From: UBA1672 sp050633505
GTDB lineage: Bacteria; Pseudomonadota; Alphaproteobacteria; Micavibrionales; Micavibrionaceae
DNA length: 64,000 bases
Reading direction: 5' to 3'
Assembly: GCA_050633505.1 (NCBI GenBank)
Contig: JBOEGQ010000004.1
Location: 248,001 to 312,000, forward strand
Made by a program: the position numbers and the translations under genes. The first letter of the stretch is position 1, and the number at the start of each line of letters is the position of its first letter. Below the pieces are notes generated by a model. That model had not been told where the DNA came from and searched no databases. It saw only the letters and a list, made by a program, of their open reading frames with translations. Shown piece after piece: positions 56,794-64,000 of the stretch.

Positions 56794-57264
56794 TTACTCC
56801 ACCGGAACACCGGGAAGTCTTTTTGAAGGTCTGATTGATAAGGATGATTTTACCGACGTCACATTTGGTGCACTGGTTAAACTTTGAGTCAAAAATACCT
56901 GATATGCATCCCAGTCTTTTGCGACGACCTTAATTAAAAAGTCAACATCTCCGGCCAACATGTGACATTCCCGCACCATAGGGAGGCTATGAATATATTC
57001 TTCAAACGCGCTTAAGTCTTCTTCTGCTTGGCTTTTCAATTTTACTTGCGCAAAAATGCTTACCCCAAAGCCTAACAAGCTGTGGTTCAGATTCGCAAAA
57101 TAGCCTTGAATATATCCGGCATCTTCCAATGCACGCACACGGCGTAAGCATGGTGGCGCAGATATACCGGCATCCTTGGCCAAAGTCACATTTGTAACTC
57201 GACCATCTTCTTGTAGTCTTCTGAGAATTTTTCTATCGATATTATCCAGTTTGGAGCGCTTCAT
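56794..57264 (-). CDS. Lrp/AsnC-family transcriptional regulator
   Basis: 156 residues from ATG 57264. An HTH (DRKILRRLQEDGRVTNVTLAKDAGISAPPCLRRVRALEDAG) is followed by the RAM ligand domain. It resembles the Lrp paralogue that often stands near trxB in alphaproteobacteria. It may regulate the divergent ELM1-trxB-lysR unit. It converges on the hydrolase gene with an eight-base gap. Confidence 0.92.
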   Translation of the reverse strand: MKRSKLDNIDRKILRRLQEDGRVTNVTLAKDAGISAPPCLRRVRALEDAGYIQGYFANLNHSLLGFGVSIFAQVKLKSQAEEDLSAFEEYIHSLPMVRECHMLAGDVDFLIKVVAKDWDAYQVFLTQSLTSAPNVTSVKSSLSIRPSKRLPGVPVE

Positions 57265-57402
57265 TATATACAATACCTGACTATTTTTTCGTTATTTATA
57301 TCCCAATCCAGTGATCAGCATCGTGCTTGCAATTGCGATAGGGTTGTATAAGATTGTCTTGCACATTATTCAAGTGCTTTTGAAATTAAATTACAAAAAA
57401 AC

Positions 57403-58362
57403 ATGCAAAGTACAAAACCCCCATCATCATGCTGGATCATTACAGAAGGCCTTATCGGCACAGAAAACCAGTGTATTGGTGTGGGGCAAGCCTTAGGCAT
57501 ACCCTATGATGTAAAGCGTATTTCATTAAAGCAGCCGTGGAAAACTCTGTCACCCTTTCTCGGTCTAGAAACGCAACACAGTTTCACCGAACCACTCACA
57601 CCACCGTGGCCGGATCTTCTTATCACCAGTGGCCGAAAAAGTATTGCCGCATCACGATACATCAAAAAACAGAGCTCAAAAAAAACCTTTACCCTTCATA
57701 TTCAAGACCCACGAACATCAACGGATCATTTCGATCTTGTTGCTGTTCCTGAACATGACCCAACTCGCGGTGATAATGTTATAGTGACCCGCGCCAGTCC
57801 AAATAAAATTGCATCTGACCTCCTACACAGTGCAAAGCAAAGCTTCCCCCTTTTTGAAAATATTTCATCTCCACGTATAGCGGTTCTTATTGGTGGAAAG
57901 AGCAAAGCATATGACATGGGGGAGAAAACATGTACCCGCATCATTGAACAACTATCAGCCCTAGAAGGTAACTTGATGATCACCTGCTCTAGACGCACAG
58001 GCGAAGAAAACTATAAGCGGTTTAGAGATGCTTTGGATACTCCTGAGAATTTCTTTTGGGATGGAACAGGAGATAATCCGTATCTGGGATTGCTGTCATG
58101 GGCGGATTATATCCTTGTCACCGCCGATAGTGCATCAATGATTTCGGAAAGCTGTACCACGGGAAAGCCTGTCTATATGATTAATTTAGATGGTGGTGCA
58201 ACACGCATTCAAAACCTTCATACAAACCTAATACGTGATGGCGTTTTAAAGGTATTTGACGGCATCATCGAACCATATTCTTATGAACCTCTAAATGATG
58301 CACAATTTGTCGCAAATGAAGTTAAAAAGCATTATGAGGCCTTTACTCTGTCATATACATGA
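57403..58362 (+). CDS. ELM1-like protein (mitochondrial fission ELM1 family)
   Basis: 319 residues with the GT-B-like fold of the ELM1 family: CWIITEGLIGTENQCIGVGQALG start, then PWPDLLITSGRKSIAASRYIK, and VLIGGKSKAYDM. The C-terminal LVTADSASMISESCTTGKPVYMI block is the family hallmark. In plants ELM1 aids mitochondrial division; the bacterial role is unknown and the fold suggests a nucleotide-sugar enzyme. It is directly upstream of trxB, 40 bases away. Confidence 0.88.
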   Translation: MQSTKPPSSCWIITEGLIGTENQCIGVGQALGIPYDVKRISLKQPWKTLSPFLGLETQHSFTEPLTPPWPDLLITSGRKSIAASRYIKKQSSKKTFTLHIQDPRTSTDHFDLVAVPEHDPTRGDNVIVTRASPNKIASDLLHSAKQSFPLFENISSPRIAVLIGGKSKAYDMGEKTCTRIIEQLSALEGNLMITCSRRTGEENYKRFRDALDTPENFFWDGTGDNPYLGLLSWADYILVTADSASMISESCTTGKPVYMINLDGGATRIQNLHTNLIRDGVLKVFDGIIEPYSYEPLNDAQFVANEVKKHYEAFTLSYT

Positions 58363-58402
58363 TTAAGATGTCCTGACACCATTTATAAAAACAGAGCGTA
58401 AA

Positions 58403-59371
58403 ATGACAGATACTCACCATACCAAGGTTCTTATCATCGGTTCCGGTCCTGCCGGATATACTGCGGCGATCTATGCTGCGCGCGCCGGGTTAAAACCCTT
58501 ACTTGTCACCGGGATGGAGCAAGGAGGACAGCTTATGATCACAACAGAAGTTGAAAACTATCCTGGCTTTGCCGATGTTATTCAAGGCCCATGGCTTATG
58601 GAGCAAATGAAGCTTCAGGCGGAACATGTCGGCACACAGTTAATTAATGACTACATTACCGACGTTGACCTGTCACAGCGCCCTTTCAAAGCCACAGGTG
58701 ATTCAGGAACGGTCTACACAGGCGAAACCATCATCATTGCAACAGGTGCAAAGGCACGTTGGCTAGGCCTTCCGTCTGAACAAGAATTCCAAGGCAGAGG
58801 CGTTTCTGCATGTGCAACATGCGACGGGTTCTTTTTCCGTGGTAAAGAAGTTGCCATTGTCGGTGGCGGAAATACCGCCGTAGAAGAGGCATTATTCCTG
58901 ACGAATTTCTGTTCTAAAGTCACGTTAATTCACCGCCGTGATACTTTACGAGCGGAGAAGATCTTACAAAAACGCCTCTTTGAACATGAGAAGGTAGAAA
59001 TCTTATGGGATCATACCGTAGAAGAAATAAACGGTGATACAACAGGCATGACCGGTTTGACGATCAAAAGCACCAAAACCGGTGAAACAAAAGATCTTCA
59101 GAAAGACGGATTATTCGTCGCAATTGGTCATGACCCGGCAACAGAGCTTTTCAAAGGAAAGCTCTCTATGGATGATACAGGCTATCTCGACACAGCGGCA
59201 GATTCCACGGCAACATCTGTTGGTGGTGTTTATGCCGCCGGCGATGTTACAGACCATACATATCGTCAAGCAGTCACCGCGGCAGGCATGGGATGTATGG
59301 CTGCACTTGAGGCTGACCGTTTTTTAACAGCGTGTGAAGAAGACGGCAGTAACGCGCAAGCCGCCGAATAA
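58403..59371 (+). CDS. trxB: Thioredoxin reductase
   Basis: 322 residues. FAD site LIIGSGPAGYTAAIYAARAG, redox-active disulfide CATC in SACATCDGFFFRG near residue 140, and NADPH site VAIVGGGNTAVEEALFL. It reduces thioredoxin with NADPH. The LysR gene follows 24 bases downstream, so the two are likely cotranscribed, the same trxB-lsrB pairing seen in rhizobia. Confidence 0.96.
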   Translation: MTDTHHTKVLIIGSGPAGYTAAIYAARAGLKPLLVTGMEQGGQLMITTEVENYPGFADVIQGPWLMEQMKLQAEHVGTQLINDYITDVDLSQRPFKATGDSGTVYTGETIIIATGAKARWLGLPSEQEFQGRGVSACATCDGFFFRGKEVAIVGGGNTAVEEALFLTNFCSKVTLIHRRDTLRAEKILQKRLFEHEKVEILWDHTVEEINGDTTGMTGLTIKSTKTGETKDLQKDGLFVAIGHDPATELFKGKLSMDDTGYLDTAADSTATSVGGVYAAGDVTDHTYRQAVTAAGMGCMAALEADRFLTACEEDGSNAQAAE

Positions 59372-59395
59372 TAGTAAAAGGGAGTTTAAGGGGCT

Positions 59396-60286
59396 ATGGA
59401 TTGGGATAAACTACGCATATTCAAAGCAGTGGCCGAAGCAGGAAGCTTTACCCATGCCGGAGAAAACCTAAACTTAAGTCAATCTGCAATCTCCAGACAA
59501 ATTGGCGGATTGGAAATAAGCCTAGGCCTTCCCCTATTCCACCGACATGCACGTGGCCTTGTCCTGACAGAACAAGGGGAAATGCTTTACCAGACAACGT
59601 GTGACGTCTTTGATAGATTACAACAAGTTCAAATGCAACTTACCGATTCACGCGTGCTACCGGAAGGGCCGCTTACAATTACAACTGTTGAATTTATTGC
59701 ATCGACATGGCTTGCCCCACATATTGCAGAATTTAAACATAACTACCCAGATATTCAGCTGACAATGCTATTAGATGATCGGGTTTATGACCTTGCCCGT
59801 CGAGAGGCCGACGTTGCAATTCGCTTACAAAAAGCAGATCATAGCGATCTGATTGAGCGTCACATGACCCAAATTCATTTCTCGTTATGTGCCTCAAAAG
59901 AGTATCTTGAGAACATGGGGCAACCGAAAACATTAGATGAATTCAAAAATCATGTCATGATTGGTTACCCGCAAAACATGCATACACCGTTTTTAAAACC
60001 AAACTGGATTTTTAATAAACTGGATATCAATGTTTTAAATAATCCAAATGTTATCCTTATTAACTCTATGCATGCCAGATATACGACTGTTAAGAATGGA
60101 ACCGGCATATCTGTGCTTCCTAGATATATTGTAAATCAAGATCCTGACCTTGAAATTTTATTCCCAGACCTTGAAATCCCTGCTGTTGATATGTACTTCG
60201 TTTATCCGCAAGAACGTAGAAACTCAAAACGTATTTCCGTCCTAAAAGACTTTCTCTTCAATCAGTTAGAAGAAATGAAAGATTAA
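59396..60286 (+). CDS. LysR-family regulator, LsrB/VtlR type
   Basis: 296 residues. The start MDWDKLRIFKAVAEAGSFTHAG and LSQSAISRQIGGLE, then LFHRHARGLVLTEQGE, closely resemble rhizobial LsrB and Brucella/Agrobacterium VtlR by eye. The substrate-binding domain follows from about residue 92. In those organisms the protein sits after trxB and activates the small RNA genes abcR beside it. A matching small RNA candidate follows here at 60412, which supports the same relation. Confidence 0.9.
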   Translation: MDWDKLRIFKAVAEAGSFTHAGENLNLSQSAISRQIGGLEISLGLPLFHRHARGLVLTEQGEMLYQTTCDVFDRLQQVQMQLTDSRVLPEGPLTITTVEFIASTWLAPHIAEFKHNYPDIQLTMLLDDRVYDLARREADVAIRLQKADHSDLIERHMTQIHFSLCASKEYLENMGQPKTLDEFKNHVMIGYPQNMHTPFLKPNWIFNKLDINVLNNPNVILINSMHARYTTVKNGTGISVLPRYIVNQDPDLEILFPDLEIPAVDMYFVYPQERRNSKRISVLKDFLFNQLEEMKD

Positions 60287-60376
60287 TTGGAATACCCCCG
60301 CAGAGCATGAAACAAACACATAGCCTGGCACAATAAGCTATGCATTTTTCGCATGGGTATATTGCGCAAATTGCGT

Positions 60377-60405
60377 TTGTTCTATTTAGGCATACAACAT
60401 ATAAT
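60377..60405 (+). promoter_or_regulatory. Promoter of the candidate small RNA
   Basis: TTGTTC (60377-60382), a 17-base spacer and a perfect TATAAT (60400-60405). Just upstream TTGCGCAAATTGCG (60362-60375) holds a palindrome and a repeated TTGCG that could bind the LysR protein. Confidence 0.75.
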
Positions 60406-60411
60406 TGTTAT

Positions 60412-60513
60412 AGTAGTTAAGCTACTAAGGGATCTCCCACTTTAAAGATCCTTACGCCTCTAGGCGTAAAACCTCCCTGTTCAACTCGCCGGATCTTTTG
60501 GATCCGGCTTTTT
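60412..60513 (+). ncRNA. Candidate AbcR-type (alpha-r15) trans-acting small RNA
   Basis: About 100 bases with no coding frame. Hairpin 1 is TAGTAG/CTACTA (60411-60427). Hairpin 2 pairs GGATCT with AGATCC (60430-60451) around the loop CCCACTTTAA, so the loop edge reads CUCCCA. Hairpin 3 is TTACGCC/GGCGTAA (60452-60469). A single-stranded AACCTCCCTGTTCAACT follows with an anti-Shine-Dalgarno CCUCCC. A terminator GCCGGATC/GATCCGGC (60488-60508) with TTTTT ends it. AbcR RNAs have the same loops, a rho-independent end and a place beside lsrB/vtlR. The family name is inference; the promoter, structure and terminator are seen directly. Confidence 0.7.
60488..60513 (+). terminator. Terminator of the small RNA
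   Basis: A perfect eight-pair stem GCCGGATC/GATCCGGC with the loop TTTTG is followed by five T. Confidence 0.88.
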
Positions 60514-60546
60514 GATTCTAGGGGTACCCCTTTCAAAAGGCCGCAA

Positions 60547-61767
60547 TTATGCCGCCTTCGCTTCACCTTGTAGTGCAGCACATGCGCGCTGAATACGATT
60601 ACACGCTTCTGTCAGGTTTTCAGTACTTGTTGCATAAGAGATTCTAAAGTAAGGCGAAAGCCCGAATGCCTCTCCGTGTACGGCGGCAACACCTTCGGTC
60701 TCCAACAGATATGTGACAAAGTCTTCATCGCTCTCTATCACTTTACCATCAGGTGTCGTTTTACCAATTGTCCCGGCACATGACGGATACACATAAAATG
60801 CACCTTCCGGCTTAATACATTCAATTCCATCCGCAGCATTTAGCATATCGACAACCATATCACGGCGCTCCTTAAACACACCGTTACGTTCAGCCAAGAA
60901 GGATTGATCCCCTTCCAAAGCCGTTAGTGCAGCAGCCTGTGAAACAGATGACGGGTTAGAGGTACTTTGGCTTTGAACCTTTGCAATGGCCTTGATTAAG
61001 TCTTTCGGCCCCGCAGCATATCCAATACGCCACCCGGTCATCGCATAGGATTTTGAAACCCCATTACACGTTAAGGTACGATCATATAAGGCAGGCTCTA
61101 CCTGTGCCGGTGTGCAATATTCAAAACCGTCATAGACCAGGTGCTCATACATATCATCAGTCATGATATAAACCTGCGGATACTTAACAAGAACATCTGT
61201 AAGCGCCTTTAGCTCTTCACGCGTATATGCACCACCAGTCGGGTTAGATGGTGAATTAAAAATAAGCCACTTTGTTTTAGGTGTAATTGCCGCTTCTAAT
61301 TGCTCGGCCGTAAGCTTGAAACTATTTTCTTTAGAGCACTCAACCGTAACAGGCGTACCTTCTGCAAGTAAAACCATGTCCGGGTAAGACACCCAATACG
61401 GAGCAGGAATAATCACCTCATCTCCCGGATTAACTGACGCCATTAATGCGTTATAAAGAACCTGCTTACCACCTGTACCGACAGTAACCTGATCGCGTTC
61501 ATAGCTAAGGTCATTATCACGTTTAAATTTTGCGATAATGGCATCTTTTAACGCAGGCGTACCATCAACGGCAGTATACTTCGTTTGTCCGTCTTTGATT
61601 GCGGCAATGGCCCCCTCTTTTACAAAGTCAGGTGTGTCAAAATCAGGTTCACCTGCACCAAGACCAATAACATCACGTCCAGCCGCCTTTAGCTCACGTG
61701 CTTTATTTGTCACAGCGATAGTTGGTGATGGTTTGATACGACTTAAACGATCTGCAACGATAGACAT
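60547..61767 (-). CDS. Aspartate aminotransferase, class I
   Basis: 406 residues from ATG 61767, behind AGGAG; the frame runs 22 codons further up but without a site. Fold-type I PLP enzyme with the start LSRIKPSPTIAVTNKA, the motif NSPSNPTGG, and PLP Lys in SKSYAMTGWRIGY near residue 236. It exchanges amino groups between aspartate and 2-oxoglutarate and belongs to the Igamma group common in alphaproteobacteria, some of which also use prephenate. It follows the AmgK-like gene by 13 bases. Confidence 0.93.
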   Translation of the reverse strand: MSIVADRLSRIKPSPTIAVTNKARELKAAGRDVIGLGAGEPDFDTPDFVKEGAIAAIKDGQTKYTAVDGTPALKDAIIAKFKRDNDLSYERDQVTVGTGGKQVLYNALMASVNPGDEVIIPAPYWVSYPDMVLLAEGTPVTVECSKENSFKLTAEQLEAAITPKTKWLIFNSPSNPTGGAYTREELKALTDVLVKYPQVYIMTDDMYEHLVYDGFEYCTPAQVEPALYDRTLTCNGVSKSYAMTGWRIGYAAGPKDLIKAIAKVQSQSTSNPSSVSQAAALTALEGDQSFLAERNGVFKERRDMVVDMLNAADGIECIKPEGAFYVYPSCAGTIGKTTPDGKVIESDEDFVTYLLETEGVAAVHGEAFGLSPYFRISYATSTENLTEACNRIQRACAALQGEAKAA

Positions 61768-61780
61768 AGATAACTCCTGC

Positions 61781-62809
61781 TTAAAACAATATATCTTTAA
61801 AAACGGTTCGGATTTCATCACCATGTAAATCATTTAAAGGGTCAAAATCAACCCCTTCTTTTTCAAACCACGATTTTAACGGTGCAAGAACCGGATCAGA
61901 AAGTGCATCACGCATATATGCTTGCAAACGGGGAATATGAATAAGATAGGAATCTCTGTTTTGTTCTGCTGCCAACTTAATAAATAATCCAAGAACGCGA
62001 CCATGGAATTGTGTCCCCAAAACACGATACCATATCAGGAAAACGTCTTTTTCCTCTTGTGACATATCAGCGCAATATCGCGTTATCATTCGGTGTCGTA
62101 AGTCTAGCGGAACATCAATGCGCGCATCTTCCAGTAAATTCACCAAATCATAGGGCAAGGGAGCATTCATTGCATCCTGATAATCAATCAATGCGCACCG
62201 ATTGATTTCCGTCTTATCATCTTGAAACATCAGATTTTCCAAATGAAAGTCACCATGAACCACACCTCTCGGGCAAGGCGGCAGAGCCTCCATTATCTCA
62301 TCCCACACATTCAGATATGCATGTGTCAAACATTCAGGGGACTTTCCCCCTCTCTTAAACGCAACATAATAATCGATAAGTTGCCTACGGTTTTCATAGA
62401 TTTTACTCTCTTCATATAAAAGTAAACCTCCAGAAGTATCATCCCGAACGGGTATAAGCTTTTTCAATACATCCGTTGCACATTCATAAAGCGCACCCTG
62501 CCCCTCTATTCCCGTTTTCAATGCCTTTCCAAAAGATACAGTTCCAAGATCTTCTATAACTGCATAGCAACTTTGTTCGTCCAAATCGTATATCTCAGGC
62601 GTTTTTATTCCTGCCTGACTTAGGCATCTTCCCACCCCTATAAAACGGCGCAATTCTTCACGGCTTTTGTTATCAGGATTTGGATAAAACATCACAATAA
62701 AGTTACGCCCGTCTTTGACACCGCGAAAATATTCCCGTGGAGAGACATCACGCGGTAATGCATCCAATGTTGCAACACCAACCTTATCGGCAAGATCTTT
62801 TGGACTCAC
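61781..62809 (-). CDS. Phosphotransferase of the APH family, AmgK-like
   Basis: 342 residues. The kinase core has VVHGDFHLENLMF with the catalytic Asp near residue 196, and IDYQDAMNAPLPYDLVNLLEDARIDV for Mg binding and the AmgK-type tail. AmgK phosphorylates N-acetylmuramate and GlcNAc at C1 in cell-wall recycling, and is usually followed by murU. Here murU is absent and aspC follows instead. A choline or aminoglycoside kinase is less likely given the DFHLEN and DARIDV segments. Confidence 0.78.
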   Translation of the reverse strand: MSPKDLADKVGVATLDALPRDVSPREYFRGVKDGRNFIVMFYPNPDNKSREELRRFIGVGRCLSQAGIKTPEIYDLDEQSCYAVIEDLGTVSFGKALKTGIEGQGALYECATDVLKKLIPVRDDTSGGLLLYEESKIYENRRQLIDYYVAFKRGGKSPECLTHAYLNVWDEIMEALPPCPRGVVHGDFHLENLMFQDDKTEINRCALIDYQDAMNAPLPYDLVNLLEDARIDVPLDLRHRMITRYCADMSQEEKDVFLIWYRVLGTQFHGRVLGLFIKLAAEQNRDSYLIHIPRLQAYMRDALSDPVLAPLKSWFEKEGVDFDPLNDLHGDEIRTVFKDILF

Positions 62810-62843
62810 ACCTACCTCACTTATTTTAATTATAAAATGTTGA

Positions 62844-63254
62844 TTATTTATCTGTATCTTTACGGCTTATAATACGATTTGATGCCATTTTCTGGATCGC
62901 TTCGATATGCTGCTTTGATGCAGCTTTACGCTTCACAGGCGATGCAGATTGTTCATGCCCGAAAACAGGCACATCCGTTGATACAACCGCACGTAATAAG
63001 TCCATACCAAAATCATCATCTTGTGATAAAGATTTCGCCTCCTCCGGATAGCGCGTTTCGATTTCCGCACGTCCTGAAGCAACACGTTCTACCTGATAAG
63101 AGACAATCCCATCCAGGTGAGGTCTTGCCAGAGCATAAAGCAATGCCGTGTCATTACGCGCCCAGCCTATGATCTGTTGACGTGCAAGAGCCAAATTCCC
63201 ATCATGCATACGTAATGCTTCTTTTATTTTACTATCTGCATATTCTCTGGACAT
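62844..63254 (-). CDS. Conserved-looking small protein of unknown function
   Basis: 136 residues from ATG 63254, preceded by AAGAGGAG. The frame extends upstream but only this start has a site. The N-terminal 60 residues are helical (SREYADSKIKEALRMHDGN, then ARQQIIGWARNDTALLYALARPHL), the C-terminal part Lys/Ser-rich. I recognise no domain. It lies 34 bases before the AmgK-like gene on the same strand and may share its transcript. Confidence 0.65.
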   Translation of the reverse strand: MSREYADSKIKEALRMHDGNLALARQQIIGWARNDTALLYALARPHLDGIVSYQVERVASGRAEIETRYPEEAKSLSQDDDFGMDLLRAVVSTDVPVFGHEQSASPVKRKAASKQHIEAIQKMASNRIISRKDTDK

Positions 63255-63401
63255 TTCTAATCTCCTCTTGGGAAATGATAGGCAATAATTGTGCCATAAA
63301 CAAAGTGAAAAGGCCAAACAATTCCCCTTTTCCTCCGTAAGTTGCAAAAATGTATAAAACACTATAGAACAACTCCCTCAATAAAGTTTTACGGAAATAC
63401 C

Positions 63402-63632
63402 ATGAGAAACCGCAGGCAAACACGCAAAGCTCTTCGCAGTCTATCAAGGCGCCGACGGGAACAGTGGGAAATGACGAGCACTCCCCCGACCGAAGAAGAG
63501 CAGAGCTTTCAACAGATCTTAAGTGCATGGCTTTGGCCACAAGCGGCAAAGTCAGAAGAAAAAACCACGCCTGACACCCAAAATACCCATGATACAGAGA
63601 CCGGATCTGAATTAGAAGTTGAACCGGATTAA
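63402..63632 (+). CDS. Small basic/acidic protein of unknown function
   Basis: 76 residues from ATG 63402, with GGAAAT upstream. The first 23 residues are very basic (RNRRQTRKALRSLSRRRREQW), the rest acidic with a short WLW motif. Its stop overlaps the end of mfd by four bases on the opposite strand. Coding potential is modest; a translated but poorly conserved peptide is possible. Confidence 0.4.
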   Translation: MRNRRQTRKALRSLSRRRREQWEMTSTPPTEEEQSFQQILSAWLWPQAAKSEEKTTPDTQNTHDTETGSELEVEPD

Positions 63633-64000
63633 CTCAATTCGGAAAGTTCCTTCATCAGGGTACGAACCCCGCGAATACGCTCTGCTGTTTTTGGCCAACT
63701 GCGCACCGCTGATAACTTTTGATCAGGGCGAATTTTAACACTTCCGGCTTTACGTGCAATCCATTGCATCAATGCGTCTACGTTTGGTGGTGCGTTTTTA
63801 TGAAAGGCGATAACCGCCCCCTTTGGCCCGGCGTCAATCTGCGCAACACCTGCAATCTTACAAAACTGTTTGATTTGCAGTATTTCAAGCAGGTTTTCAA
63901 CTTCATCAGGTAAAGCACCAAAACGATCAATCATCTCTGCTGCGAATGCCTCAATATCATCTTTATGAACCAAGTCATTTAAACGTCTATAAAGGCTCAT
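63629..64000 (-). CDS. mfd: Transcription-repair coupling factor, C-terminal end
   Basis: 123 residues are visible and the gene continues past the window edge. They match the TRCF C-terminal domain (D7) of Mfd: SLYRRLNDLVHKDDIEAFAAEMIDRFGALPDEVENLL near the start and the MKELSELS end. Mfd removes RNA polymerase stalled at lesions and recruits UvrA. The 5' two thirds of the gene are outside the window. Confidence 0.92.
   Translation of the reverse strand: MSLYRRLNDLVHKDDIEAFAAEMIDRFGALPDEVENLLEILQIKQFCKIAGVAQIDAGPKGAVIAFHKNAPPNVDALMQWIARKAGSVKIRPDQKLSAVRSWPKTAERIRGVRTLMKELSELS

Noticed and set aside
60521..60530. GGGGTACCCC palindrome after the small RNA
   Set aside because: A ten-base perfect palindrome has no loop and no repeat elsewhere that I can see, so I assign no role.
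1..64000. tRNA, rRNA, CRISPR arrays, insertion sequences, prophage or anti-phage systems
   Set aside because: I looked in all gaps and at gene content and found no T-loop motif, tandem spacer pattern, transposase, integrase or nuclease cluster.

Overview
The window comes from the chromosome of an AT-rich alphaproteobacterium. Supporting signs are a Ros/MucR regulator, the PhaR/PhaA/PhaB polyhydroxybutyrate genes, an ELM1-like protein next to trxB and an LsrB/VtlR-type LysR gene, TIGR02186 beside TauE, FAD/folate-dependent TrmFO, UbiK/UbiE, and the gene order lgt - NDUFAF7-like methyltransferase - pgeF. I cannot fix a family; a Rhodospirillales-like lineage is my best guess. Almost everything is core metabolism and housekeeping. 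I see no rRNA, tRNA, insertion sequence, prophage or CRISPR array.

Layout. 1-4.1 kb: 5' part of a phosphofructokinase gene, a DUF465 protein, purE-purK, fumC and a ribbon-helix-helix protein. 4.1-11.1 kb: an AsmA-like envelope protein, then phaB, phaA and a PHA-synthase-like gene on the minus strand facing the regulator phaR. 11.2-20.5 kb: an exported coiled-coil protein, prfB with its programmed +1 frameshift, a DJ-1/PfpI-like protein without the catalytic Cys, an OmpA lipoprotein, trkH, a lipoprotein, hslO with an ABC-2 permease, and recX. 20.5-25.6 kb: a PAS sensor kinase and an EnvZ/OmpR-type pair. 25.7-36.4 kb: ilvE, a 516-residue unknown protein, ychF, pth, rplY, prs, pgeF, an NDUFAF7-like methyltransferase, lgt, ubiK, ybjN and proC. 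36.4-44 kb: mucR, tsaB, nfuA, a universal stress protein, TIGR02186/TauE, trpS and murJ. 44-50 kb: ubiE, an Ala-rich membrane-anchored protein, coaBC, dut and mutS. 50-57.3 kb: two single-domain response regulators and an Hpt protein, ferredoxin reductase, cysK, fdxA, a TerB-like protein, trmFO, an alpha/beta hydrolase and an Lrp regulator. 57.4-64 kb: ELM1-like, trxB, lysR, a probable small RNA, aspC, an AmgK-like kinase, two small unknowns and the 3' end of mfd.

Several groups act together. The pha genes form a complete PHB route (thiolase, reductase, putative polymerase, regulator). fnr, fdxA, trxB and cysK are reductive and sulfur functions lying close together. The LysR gene is followed by a strong promoter, three hairpins with UCCC/CCUCCC loops and a terminator. 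This matches the AbcR (alpha-r15) small RNAs, which sit beside LsrB/VtlR in Rhizobiales, and is the most interesting non-coding signal here. Other points worth a second look are an identical 15-base motif upstream of phaR and of the DJ-1-like gene, the 516-residue orphan protein with a duplicated C-terminal Cys motif, and an Ala-rich protein where ubiB is usually found.
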